DNA of 64,000 nucleotides. Source: Orientallactaga sibirica (Eukaryota > Chordata > Mammalia > Rodentia > Dipodidae). A program made the position numbers and the translations under genes. Within the stretch, counting starts at the first letter, position 1. Each line of letters opens with the position of its first letter. Shown in pieces: positions 1 through 10,500 of the stretch. The notes below the pieces were generated by a model. The model had not been told where the DNA came from. It saw only the letters and a list, made by a program, of their open reading frames with translations, and did no database searches. The stretch spans positions 101,591,501 through 101,655,500 of the forward strand of contig JAEOAD010000001.1 of assembly GCA_036365145.1 (NCBI GenBank), given 5' to 3'.

Positions 1-121
1 TGAACTCTAGATACACATGTGCTTTGTGCATCTGTCTTTACGTGAGGCCTGGGGGATTGAACTCAGGCTGTCAGGTGTTGTAAGCAAGTGTTTTTAAGCA
101 CTGAGTCTTCTCCCCAGCACA
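1..121 (-). repeat. tRNA-derived SINE, degenerate fragment
   Basis: On the minus strand this reads as an eroded SINE head (GCTGGGGAGAAGACTCAG) followed by a diverged B-box region (TTCAATCCCCCAGGC). It is cut by the window start, so its full extent is unknown. Positions 122-617 hold nothing I recognise. Confidence 0.5.
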
Positions 122-632
122 CCTCGGACTTTTAAAGCTTGGTGTTTAAGCTTCTAGTTCTCAGTGGGCAGGGACAGGGAAAGGGAGGGAGCCCAGTCTA
201 TGAGTCTCTGAACTCAGGTCATCAACATTAAGGAAACTGCCCCTTTTCCTATAAATGACTTCTACCCAAATGGAGTCAAAGAACCCCAGCTAGTTGGGCA
301 TGACACCTTGAGGGTCAGCATTGCCGGCATGTGCTTCCAGCCCCTAGGATATGGTATGGGTGATGTGATGTCACTCCCATGACTTGGTTCTATCAGGTAA
401 GACTCCCTCACATACGACCCTACTGGGCCGGCTTGATGACATAAACAGCCAAGTTGCAAAATTCCACATGGCAGGAAACTGCAGGTGACATCTGGCAAAA
501 GTGAATGACATTTAGTAACTGCAGAGAGTCCATAGCCACTGAATGCCACTTCCAACCAAGAGCCAGAAAGAAAATGGATTCTGTCAGCACAGTCACAGAA
601 AACTATGTCATCCTACAAAAGTATAGTTGCCT

Positions 633-779
633 AGCTGAGCGTGGTGGTGCACGCCTTTAATCCCAGCATTTGGGAGGCAGAGGTAGGAGGATCACCATGA
701 ATTCGAGGCCACCCTGAGACTACAGAGTGAATTCCAGGTCATCTTGGACTAGAGGGAGACCCTACCTTGAAAAAAACAA
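633..779 (+). repeat. B1-type SINE (7SL-derived)
   Basis: It has the B1 head 'GTGGTGGTGCACGCC', the 'AATCCCAGCA' motif, and the lineage-specific tail ending in a CCTACCTTG A-rich stretch. A 16-bp target-site duplication, AAAGTATAGTTGCCTA, lies directly on both sides (618-633 and 778-793), so this is a complete retroposed insertion. Confidence 0.9.
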
Positions 780-849
780 AGTATAGTTGCCTAAAGAAGT
801 AATGGTATTTGAGTGGGCCAGTTAGATATTTCAAAGGAATACAACCAGT

Positions 850-1044
850 ACTGGAGAGATGGCTTAGCAGTTAAGGTGCTTGTCTGTAAGTCCTAAGGAC
901 TTGTGTTCAACTCTACAGGTCCCAGGTAAGCCAGATACACAGTGACGCAAGCACACAATGTCACTCATGTTCACAAGGGGGTGCATGCGGATGGAGTTTG
1001 ATTGCAGTGGCCAGAGGCCCTAGTGCACCAATTCTCTCTCTCTC

Positions 1045-1075
<31 letters not shown>

Positions 1076-1111
1076 TTTTCTCTCTCTCTTTTTCATTCTC
1101 TCTCTCTCATA
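850..1111 (+). repeat. tRNA-derived SINE, long-body variant
   Basis: The head CTGGAGAGATGGCTTAGCAG (A box) and a diverged B box precede a body about 40 bp longer than in most copies here. It ends in a (TC)n tract. The longer body is shared with the copy at 16424-16735. Confidence 0.85.
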
Positions 1112-1586
1112 AGGAAGGTCTACAACCAACCATGCTTTTGCTTTACAGCTGAATAGGCCTGAGGACATGGCTCTGCCTCTCTGTCTTTGTTACTGCATCC
1201 TGAGCTAGAGTTAATAAGACCCCCGAGATTGGCTCAAAGGGTCCATGATATCATATGCATAAATCATTTATGTTTCACCCACAACCTTGGTATTTTTCCA
1301 CGTTTCCTTGAGGACTTCAAGATAGTTATGCTCCCAGAGGTCAGTAATCATCAGATCGCTGAGCCATATCTTTGTCAATTGTATTTATATTGACTGGTCC
1401 TCCAATTCTTGTGTCTTGGATATCAGAGATAGGAAGACAACTGGAAAGCATGAGTACCATGTCCACCCCCACTCAAACCCAACAGAAGATAACTCATCAT
1501 TGCTCCCATGAAACATCATCCCCATGGGGTATAAAGGGGGCAGTATTGTAGTTTTTATTGCTTTACAACAAACAGTACTAATTTAG

Positions 1587-1960
1587 AGGCCATAAAAGTT
1601 AATACTGCCAATTTGGCAGGATCTAAGATCACCTACGAGACAAATCCCTGGGCATGTCTGTGAAGGAGTTCCTAGATTAAATTAATTGATATGGGATGAC
1701 CCACCCCAAACGTGGGGCTCACAATTCCATGGGCTGGAGTGCCGGACTAAATGAAAAGGAGAAAGTGAGCTGAGCATCATAATTTCTCTTCTGCTTTCTG
1801 ACTGCAGATATAATGGGATCAGCTGCCTCATGCTCCTGTGGCTATGACTTCCCTGTCATGAAAGACTATTACCTCAAACTGTGAGCCAAAATAAACCCTT
1901 TCTTCCTTCAGTTGCTTTGGTAGGGTGTTTTGTTGTTGCAACAAGATAAATAACTAAGAC
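1587..1960 (+). mobile_element. Solo LTR, ERVL-like
   Basis: It resembles a rodent ERVL-class LTR: an eroded 'GGTTAAT...GTCAACTTG' start, a central 'CATGGGCTGGAGTGCCGGAC' segment, then 'GAGCCAAAATAAACCC' containing AATAAA, and a 3' end 'CAACAAGATAAATAACTAAG'. The copies at 7297, 14271, 16279 and 50250 belong to the same family. I could not confirm the exact RepeatMasker family name. Confidence 0.75.
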
Positions 1961-1984
1961 AAAGGTTTAAAAATAATGCCCCTT

Positions 1985-2205
1985 GGGCCTGGAGAGATGG
2001 CTTAGTGGTTAAGTGCTTGCCTGTGAAGCCTAAGGACCCCAGGAACCAAGTAAGCCAGATGCACAAGGTGGTGCATGCATCTGGAGTTCGTTTGCAGTGG
2101 CTAGAGGCCTTGGTGTGCCCATTCTCTCTCTGTCTATCTGTCTCTTTCTCTCTCTGTCTGTCACTCTTAAATAAAAAATTTTTAAAAATTACAAAATTTA
2201 AAAAA
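1985..2205 (+). repeat. tRNA-derived SINE
   Basis: GGCCTGGAGAGATGGCTTAG head, CATGCATCTGGAGTTCG body, (TCTC)n and an AAATAAAAAA tail. The insertion lies just after the LTR ending at 1960. Confidence 0.85.
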
Positions 2206-2339
2206 AATAATAGGATCCTTAGGGGTTTACTTCTTCAAAGCAAGCAGGAACAGTATGTCTTGCCAGAAATACAACCCCTTGCCCACTCCTTCTTTTAAGG
2301 GCTTGCACCTAATAAATTAGGCCCCTTGAGAATACCCTT

Positions 2340-2555
2340 CTTGTTTTGAGACAGGGTCTTATGTAACCCACACTGACCTCAAAATCTTTGTGAATCAGAG
2401 GATGACCTTGAACTCCTAATCTTCCTGCCTCTACCTTTTGATCACAGGAACATGCTATCACACCCAATGTATAGAGTGCTGGAGATTGAACACAGGGCCT
2501 CTACAATGCTAGGCAAGCACTTTACCAACTGAGCTACATCTGCAGCCCTAATCTC
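2340..2555 (-). repeat. Composite SINE (B1-like plus tRNA-like), minus strand
   Basis: On the minus strand a tRNA/ID-like head ('GTAGCTCAGTTGGTAAAG', then 'TGCTAGGCAAGC' on plus) is followed by a B1-like section ending 'GACCCTGTCTCAAAAC'. The order is that of B4-type rodent composites (ID head fused to B1). It is diverged. Confidence 0.65.
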
Positions 2556-2616
2556 CATTTTGTTGAACTCAAGACCAACAGACTTGGGGGGGCTAATTTT
2601 AATCTTCACAACTCCC

Positions 2617-2995
2617 ATAGGGAGATGGCTTCACAGTTAAAAAGCCTGCCTTACAATCATGCAAGCCTGAGTTTGATCTCCAGTACCCATGTAAAAACCG
2701 TCATAATCCCATTGTTGGAGAGGTGGAGGTAGGAGGACACCTGGAAGATACTGGCTAGCAAATCTAGCCTAATTGATGATCTCCAGGCCAATGGCAGATT
2801 TCTTTTCTAAAGAGGTGGACAATATTCCTGAGCCTCTGGACTCCTCACGCACATGCACACACATGTGCAAATGCACACGCGGGCACACACACACACAGGC
2901 TTATACATGTATAAGCAATCATACAACACAAAATAAAATAAAATAAAAAAATAAAATAAAATAAAATAAAATAAAATAAAATAAAATAAAATTCC
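2617..2995 (+). repeat. Composite SINE with simple-sequence tail
   Basis: The tRNA-like head (GGGAGATGGCTTCACAG, B box GTTTGATCTCC) is followed by a B1-like middle (GGAGAGGTGGAGGTAGGAGG), a 'TGGACTCCTCACGCACATGC' tail, (CA)n and then an (AAAAT)n tract. Confidence 0.6.
2931..2991 (+). repeat. (AAAAT)n microsatellite
   Basis: About twelve AAAAT units with one interruption at 2945, forming the tail of the preceding composite SINE. Confidence 0.9.
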
Positions 2996-2999
2996 ATCA

Positions 3000-3085
3000 T
3001 TTAGTACCCAGGAGTCTGAGGCAGGAAGATCACAAGTTTGAGATCAGTCTGGCCTATGGAGAGAGACTGTCTCAAACAAAATCCT
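3000..3085 (+). repeat. B1-like fragment
   Basis: 'AGTCTGAGGCAGGAAGATCA' and a closing 'GACTGTCTCAAACAAAA' match the B1 right part. The 5' end is missing. Positions 3086-3439 contain no feature I can name. Confidence 0.55.
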
Positions 3086-3439
3086 TTCATCCTCTTTGGG
3101 CTAGAAACCAGTCTTCACACGTACAAGAAGGAGTACAAAGGCATTAGTCACTGGGTTCAGCTTGGCATGTATCCAAGACATGTAGGGCTTAACCCAAGCT
3201 TTTGATCAATATTGATAAGTACTATACTTTCATTTAGATATATCATTTTATCAATGCTCATTAACTTTAAGCACTTTCATTTAGCCATTATTATTTTACC
3301 AATTTTTATTATCTTTATGACATGAATCTATACCTTATGCATGTTGCCAGGTAATTCTCCTTGGGTGTCAGCATCCTAATTAGGTTATAATTGGGCACAC
3401 AGAGACTTCTGCCCTTGTTTAATATACACACTCCAATTT

Positions 3440-3798
3440 TTTTATTTTTTGTGTGTTTTGTGTGTGTGGTGTGTGCACATGTATGTGCCCTTTCAGCACC
3501 CTATGTGCTAGCCTGCTGTGGGAGCAGTTGCCTGGGGTGGCCACAGCAGAATGTTGGGTATATCATTCTATCGTTCTGCTGCCTGTTCTTGTTTTGAATC
3601 CGGGTCTCTTACTGATGCCAGAATTTGTTTGTTGAAAGCCTGAGTACTTGCCTGGTCCCTGGTTTTTGTTCCCCTTTGTGGAACTTGGGTTATGGAACAA
3701 GTGAGGCCATGTCCGGCTGTTTATTCAAACTCAGGATTTTGTGCTTGCACTGGAAGGAGGTACACTTAACCGCTAATCCATCTCTCAAGCCCCAGACC
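3440..3798 (-). repeat. Composite SINE, minus strand
   Basis: Closely parallels 53690-53995: a CA-rich tail read in reverse ('TGTGTGTGGTGTGTGCAC'), a middle containing 'GTCTCTTACTGATGCCAG', and at the right end a reversed SINE head ('AATCCATCTCTCAAGCCCC'). Open reading frames here are fortuitous. Confidence 0.6.
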
Positions 3799-3811
3799 CC
3801 AATTTGTAGGT

Positions 3812-4163
3812 TGTGGTGGCTTGTTTCAGGTGTCCCCATAAATGCATGTGTTCTGAATGCTAGGCCCCCAGGTGGTGACAGTTTGAGAAATGGCTCCGCA
3901 TGGAGGCAGTGTACTATTGGGGGCAGGTTTATGGGTGTTATAGGCTTCCTCCCCTTGCCAGTGTCTGGCACACTCTCCTGCTACTGTTGTCCTCCTGATG
4001 TTGGCCAGGGGGTGATGTTCACCCTCTGCTCATGCCATCGTTTTCCCCTGCCATCATGGAGCTTCCTCTCGAGTCTGTAAATCAAAATAAACCCTTTCCT
4101 CCCACAGCTGCTCTTGGTTGGGTATTCTCTGCCAGCAACATGAAGCTGACTGAAATACTGGTG
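3812..4163 (+). mobile_element. Solo LTR, MaLR-like
   Basis: It begins TGTGGTGGCTTGTTTCAGG and contains 'CCATCATGGAGCTTCC', then 'AAATCAAAATAAACCC' (AATAAA) and a 3' end 'CAGCAACATGAAGCTGACTG'. The same family occurs in reverse at 22542-22884 and 27573-27838. The U3-R-AATAAA-U5 order supports an LTR rather than a DNA transposon. Confidence 0.75.
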
Positions 4164-4653
4164 AACCAAAAGGGTCTTACAGTCCTTTTGCCTCTTTCTA
4201 CATGTGATAGCACTCAAGTGTTCTTTAGTCTTGCAACAGACACATCTGAGGATCTCCAGCCACTAAGCCTAAGATCAGAATGACTTGGATCTCCTGCAAT
4301 AGATGCACTGGGCTGATTTGTGATGACAGCACCTTTCCCACAGTAATGTCTGCAAGACTCTCTCTTCTCCTGTCCTGAGCATAGGAACCAATCAGTGGTC
4401 ATGGGGTCAGAGGACGAGGACTGACCATGGGATATGGGATTTTTCTCAATTCTTTCCTCACTTTCACTTTTAATTTTAATCTCTTAAATACCCCTCCCAA
4501 AGTTGTAATTCCCAATATACCTAACAGAAAGTAGAATGAGAAACTTGTCCTGTATCTAAAACTAATCAATAACCTATATAATATGTGATGGTTCATGATT
4601 TGGAAGGTAATAACATAAGAGAGATGTACTACATAAATTTTGCTGTAGCTCCA
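4164..4653. other. No recognised feature
   Basis: AT-rich intergenic sequence. I see no SINE, LTR or conserved coding frame in it. Confidence 0.5.
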
Positions 4654-5108
4654 TGTGATGGTTAAATTCCACTGTCAACTTAAACAGATCAAGTAAGAGA
4701 CATGCATCTTCAGCGTCTGTGAGGTCATTTCCAGGAAAGATTGATGGAGGGAGGAGGACCTTTCCCAGTCTGGGCAGCCCCCTGTGCTGTGGACTATAGA
4801 GGAAGAAGCTCCAGGAGAGCAACGAGCCTTTTGCCTGGCTGCCCATGCTACTCGCTGTACACGCAATTGTCCTGCTTCAGCTATCCTTTGTGGACGCTGG
4901 AACTGAGTTTCATCAGCTAAAGACTTAAAGACTAAAGACCAGCAGCTCTCTAGAAATCTTCCAGGCTCTCAGTGCCAGAGTGGGACTGCTGAAGCAGCCA
5001 GCCTCATGGGCTGAGAAGCTAAAGGGTTCTCCGACTCTCCACCCTGTAGACTGCTATTGTTTGACATCCCAGTCTGAATCCTGTAAACTAATCTAGTAAA
5101 CTCCTTTA

Positions 5109-5153
<45 letters not shown>

Positions 5154-5182
5154 CATTCCTCTAGAGAACTCTGACTAATGCA
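4654..5182 (+). mobile_element. Solo LTR, ERVL-like, with internal GT microsatellite
   Basis: It starts TGTGATGGTTAAATTCC...GTCAACTTAAAC and ends 'CTCTAGAGAACTCTGACTAA', a terminus common in rodent ERVL-type LTRs. A pure GT tract interrupts the 3' part. Confidence 0.7.
5111..5152 (+). repeat. (GT)21 microsatellite
   Basis: Uninterrupted GT dinucleotide repeats of 42 bp inside the LTR at 4654-5182. Confidence 0.95.
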
Positions 5183-6235
5183 CTCACTGTCTATTGTTCT
5201 ATAATTCCAAGAGTCCAAATATTTTTGGCACCTACTATGTGTCTTTTTCTATGGACACTATGGGAACTGAGTGTCCTAGGTTTGCAGTCACTCTCACGAG
5301 GTCTCTTATTCTATGGATAGGCTCTAATCATAAGCCCTTACAGAGACAACCTAGAAGGAAGGCAAAAGAATATGTCTGGAAAGTCTCACCACCTCTTTAC
5401 CTTGAGAGGAAGCCCTAATGAACACTTGGGCACTCTGTTCTGCCTGAAGGAATATGGGCATCTCTGTTTTCATTGTTTTAACTGGAAAAGTTGCATGTTC
5501 AATCTAAGAGAAACTGAAACTACCAGCCCAAATCAAAAATATCTGCACCACCCACCCATGGTTTTTTATGGAGCAAATATGTCCTGGGCAGCTTCTCTGG
5601 GCTAAGAAATGTATGAGGTTCAAGACTCTCAAGAGTTCAAGACAGGAGCATTGTTTGGAGTGACCCTACTGATCCTCATGAGAAGGAAACGTTTGTCTTG
5701 GGACAGTTTGTGTGTTGATCTTCATCTTGGGGAAAATTAGGACTGAATCCCAACTTGTGTACCAGCTGTACAAGAAGCTGTATCTTCTATGAGCCTGTAT
5801 GGTGCCCTACGAGCTCACCTGGGGTAGGGTGCACTCGCTTGCAGTGACTGGAGTGGAACATTGAGTGTCCTGCTTCATCCCTCTTCCACCTGTTCTTATT
5901 TGAGCCAGAATCTCTTACTGATCCCAGAGCTTGCCTGTCACTGCTCCAATGGGATTGAAGGTACAGATGTGCATTACCACATCCAACCAGCTATTTATGT
6001 GGGTCCTGGGATGAGTGAATTAATATTATCATTATGCATGTGATAAGCTATATAATATGATACACTTTATATTATGCCTAGTACCCTGAAACATATCAGA
6101 TAGCACAAAGGACTGTGTGGCAGGGGATGGAAATGCAGCCTTCAGGGTTTGCAAACAGTTGGCCTGTGGCTCAATCTACTTAGTAAGCACGTTTTGTGTG
6201 GTCCACACAATGTTTCTAAAAACATTCAAATTTAG
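5183..6235. other. Mostly unrecognised; composite SINE remnant at about 5815-6035
   Basis: Positions 5183-5814 show only a weak MIR/L2-like motif near 5230 (GGCACCTACTATGTGTC). Positions 5815-6035 resemble, on the minus strand, the composite SINE family seen at 3440 and 53690 (shared 'AATCTCTTACTGATCCCAG', 'TATGTGGGTCCTGGGATG'). Confidence 0.45.
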
Positions 6236-6394
6236 GTCGGGCATGGTGGCACACACCTTTAATCCCAGCACTTGGGAGGCAGAGGTAGGAGGATAACTGA
6301 ATTCAAGGCCACCCTGAGACTATATAGTGAATTCCAGGTCAGCCTGGACAAGAGTGAGACCCTACCTCCAAAAAAAAAAAAAAAAAAAAAAAAA
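6236..6394 (+). repeat. B1-type SINE
   Basis: Near-complete B1 from GGTCGGGCATGGTGGCACAC to CCTACCTCC plus a 27-bp poly(A). The flanks (AACATTCAAATTTA and AGCATTCAAGTTAA) form an imperfect target-site duplication. Confidence 0.92.
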
Positions 6395-6470
6395 AGCATT
6401 CAAGTTAATGGAGGGGAAGTCATCTTCTTGAGTGGTGTAGCCACTGGACAGTTGTCTGCGCTCCACTAAT

Positions 6471-6680
6471 TAACCTCCTACCTATGATAATGCACACATC
6501 CCTAATTAAACTTAGTAGGATCCAAAAAAAAACACAAAATACATGAAAGTCAGGGGAGGAAGTTGTTGAGTTCATCAGAAGTGGGAGAGGAATAAAAGAA
6601 GGTCATAGGGTAAATGTGATCAAAATATATTATTATATACATGTATTAAATTGTCAAAAAAGGAAATATTAATTTTTAAA
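6471..6680 (+). mobile_element. L1 3' end fragment
   Basis: 'GGGTAAATGTGATCAAAATA' followed by 'TACATGTATTAAATTGTCAA' is the terminal 3' UTR signature of rodent L1. The element is severely 5'-truncated. Confidence 0.7.
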
Positions 6681-7253
6681 AATTACATTAACTTCCAGCA
6701 AAGACTTAGGATACATTATGTAAAAATCTGTATTTCTCTCTTCTGAAAGGTCAGAGGATCTGACATTACTGGGACTTCATTTTATCACAGTAGAAATTAG
6801 TTGTAACTGAGTAGTGTCTGACCAGTCCAGAAGGACCCACACTCCTCTGTTCCCCCAGGCTTACAAATGCTGCCTTTTGTCTAAAATCTTTGTAGGCTTT
6901 GAAGTTTGGGGTCTCAAGTCAACACTTAACAAAGATACTTCAGTTGTGTGATCCAACAGATGTCACTTGTTTGTGGCTTATGTCACCAAGAGAAGCTCTG
7001 CTGTGTGTCATATCTTGACATGGTGAATCCCTACTTCTAGTTTACACACACACACATTCACACATATACACACACATGAACACATGTCTCCATAATCACA
7101 TGCATTAAGAAATGTATCATAATAAATCTTCAGCCATCTAGAATATCACAATTCGTTTGACTCTAGACATACAACAAGAAAAAAAATCTTTTCAAACCAT
7201 TTCAATTCAATATTGCTCAAATATATTTGACAGTAAAAAAATTTCTCCTCTGG
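6681..7253. other. No recognised feature
   Basis: Intergenic sequence with a short AC-rich tract near 7045-7080. It stops where the duplicated block begins at 7254. Confidence 0.5.
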
Positions 7254-7530
7254 AACAATAGTGATGTATTTGAGTGTTGAATGACAAGGACTGGACTGGT
7301 GGTGATTAATCTTGATTGTCAACTTGATAACATTTAGAATCACCATGGAAACACACTTGTGGGTGTGTCTATGAGGGTGTCCCCAGAAAGGTTTAACTGA
7401 AGAAGGAAAGCTTACCATGAATGAAGGTGAACACCGCTATCTCATGAGCTGCAGTCCCAGACTGAATAAAAAGGAGAAGACAAGCTAAACACCAGCGCCA
7501 TCTCTCTGTTTCCTGGCTGGGGAGGTGATG
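7254..7530 (+). mobile_element. 5' half of ERVL-like LTR plus 43-bp flank, duplicated at 14228
   Basis: Positions 7254-7296 are non-LTR flank. The LTR starts near 7297 (TGGTGGTGATTAATCTTGAT) and runs into the 24-bp array at 7531. The whole segment matches 14228-14504 almost base for base, with only about three small differences (for example CCCC versus CCC after GAGGGTGT). The LTR's normal 3' half is absent here: the array is followed by unrelated sequence. Confidence 0.85.
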
Positions 7531-10500
7531 ATGCGACCAGTGGCTCTGGAGGTGATGCGATCAGTGGCTCTGCAGGCGATGCGATCAGTGGCTCTGCAGG
7601 CGATGCGATCAGTGGCTCTGCAGGCGATGCGATCAGTGGCTCTGCAGGCGATGCGATCAGTGGCTCTGCAGGCGATGCGATCAGTGGCTCTGCAGGCGAT
7701 GCGATCAGTGGCTCTGCAGGCGATGCGATCAGTGGCTCTGCAGGCGATGCGATCAGTGGCTCTGCAGGCGATGCGATCAGTGGCTCTGCAGGCGATGCGA
7801 TCAGTGGCTCTGCAGGCGATGCGATCAGTGGCTCTGCAGGCGATGCGATCAGTGGCTCTGCAGGCGATGCGATCAGTGGCTCTGCAGGCGATGCGATCAG
7901 TGGCTCTGCAGGCGATGCGATCAGTGGCTCTGCAGGCGATGCGATCAGTGGCTCTGCAGGCGATGCGATCAGTGGCTCTGCAGGCGATGCGATCAGTGGC
8001 TCTGCAGGCGATGCGATCAGTGGCTCTGCAGGCGATGCGATCAGTGGCTCTGCAGGCGATGCGATCAGTGGCTCTGCAGGCGATGCGATCAGTGGCTCTG
8101 CAGGCGATGCGATCAGTGGCTCTGCAGGCGATGCGATCAGTGGCTCTGCAGGCGATGCGATCAGTGGCTCTGCAGGCGATGCGATCAGTGGCTCTGCAGG
8201 CGATGCGATCAGTGGCTCTGCAGGCGATGCGATCAGTGGCTCTGCAGGCGATGCGATCAGTGGCTCTGCAGGCGATGCGATCAGTGGCTCTGCAGGCGAT
8301 GCGATCAGTGGCTCTGCAGGCGATGCGATCAGTGGCTCTGCAGGCGATGCGATCAGTGGCTCTGCAGGCGATGCGATCAGTGGCTCTGCAGGCGATGCGA
8401 TCAGTGGCTCTGCAGGCGATGCGATCAGTGGCTCTGCAGGCGATGCGATCAGTGGCTCTGCAGGCGATGCGATCAGTGGCTCTGCAGGCGATGCGATCAG
8501 TGGCTCTGCAGGCGATGCGATCAGTGGCTCTGCAGGCGATGCGATCAGTGGCTCTGCAGGCGATGCGATCAGTGGCTCTGCAGGCGATGCGATCAGTGGC
8601 TCTGCAGGCGATGCGATCAGTGGCTCTGCAGGCGATGCGATCAGTGGCTCTGCAGGCGATGCGATCAGTGGCTCTGCAGGCGATGCGATCAGTGGCTCTG
8701 CAGGCGATGCGATCAGTGGCTCTGCAGGCGATGCGATCAGTGGCTCTGCAGGCGATGCGATCAGTGGCTCTGCAGGCGATGCGATCAGTGGCTCTGCAGG
8801 CGATGCGATCAGTGGCTCTGCAGGCGATGCGATCAGTGGCTCTGCAGGCGATGCGATCAGTGGCTCTGCAGGCGATGCGATCAGTGGCTCTGCAGGCGAT
8901 GCGATCAGTGGCTCTGCAGGCGATGCGATCAGTGGCTCTGCAGGCGATGCGATCAGTGGCTCTGCAGGCGATGCGATCAGTGGCTCTGCAGGCGATGCGA
9001 TCAGTGGCTCTGCAGGCGATGCGATCAGTGGCTCTGCAGGCGATGCGATCAGTGGCTCTGCAGGCGATGCGATCAGTGGCTCTGCAGGCGATGCGATCAG
9101 TGGCTCTGCAGGCGATGCGATCAGTGGCTCTGCAGGCGATGCGATCAGTGGCTCTGCAGGCGATGCGATCAGTGGCTCTGCAGGCGATGCGATCAGTGGC
9201 TCTGCAGGCGATGCGATCAGTGGCTCTGCAGGCGATGCGATCAGTGGCTCTGCAGGCGATGCGATCAGTGGCTCTGCAGGCGATGCGATCAGTGGCTCTG
9301 CAGGCGATGCGATCAGTGGCTCTGCAGGCGATGCGATCAGTGGCTCTGCAGGCGATGCGATCAGTGGCTCTGCAGGCGATGCGATCAGTGGCTCTGCAGG
9401 CGATGCGATCAGTGGCTCTGCAGGCGATGCGATCAGTGGCTCTGCAGGCGATGCGATCAGTGGCTCTGCAGGCGATGCGATCAGTGGCTCTGCAGGCGAT
9501 GCGATCAGTGGCTCTGCAGGCGATGCGATCAGTGGCTCTGCAGGCGATGCGATCAGTGGCTCTGCAGGCGATGCGATCAGTGGCTCTGCAGGCGATGCGA
9601 TCAGTGGCTCTGCAGGCGATGCGATCAGTGGCTCTGCAGGCGATGCGATCAGTGGCTCTGCAGGCGATGCGATCAGTGGCTCTGCAGGCGATGCGATCAG
9701 TGGCTCTGCAGGCGATGCGATCAGTGGCTCTGCAGGCGATGCGATCAGTGGCTCTGCAGGCGATGCGATCAGTGGCTCTGCAGGCGATGCGATCAGTGGC
9801 TCTGCAGGCGATGCGATCAGTGGCTCTGCAGGCGATGCGATCAGTGGCTCTGCAGGCGATGCGATCAGTGGCTCTGCAGGCGATGCGATCAGTGGCTCTG
9901 CAGGCGATGCGATCAGTGGCTCTGCAGGCGATGCGATCAGTGGCTCTGCAGGCGATGCGATCAGTGGCTCTGCAGGCGATGCGATCAGTGGCTCTGCAGG
10001 CGATGCGATCAGTGGCTCTGCAGGCGATGCGATCAGTGGCTCTGCAGGCGATGCGATCAGTGGCTCTGGAGGTGATGCGACCAGTGGCTCTGGAGGTGAT
10101 GCGATCAGTGGCTCTGCAGGCGATGCGATCAGTGGCTCTGCAGGCGATGCGATCAGTGGCTCTGCAGGCGATGCGATCAGTGGCTCTGCAGGCGATGCGA
10201 TCAGTGGCTCTGCAGGCGATGCGATCAGTGGCTCTGCAGGCGATGCGATCAGTGGCTCTGCAGGCGATGCGATCAGTGGCTCTGCAGGCGATGCGATCAG
10301 TGGCTCTGCAGGCGATGCGATCAGTGGCTCTGCAGGCGATGCGATCAGTGGCTCTGCAGGCGATGCGATCAGTGGCTCTGCAGGCGATGCGATCAGTGGC
10401 TCTGCAGGCGATGCGATCAGTGGCTCTGCAGGCGATGCGATCAGTGGCTCTGCAGGCGATGCGATCAGTGGCTCTGCAGGCGATGCGATCAGTGGCTCTG

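Noticed and set aside
3625..4080. 151-codon plus-strand frame
   Set aside because: It lies across a composite SINE and a solo LTR, so it is repeat-derived.
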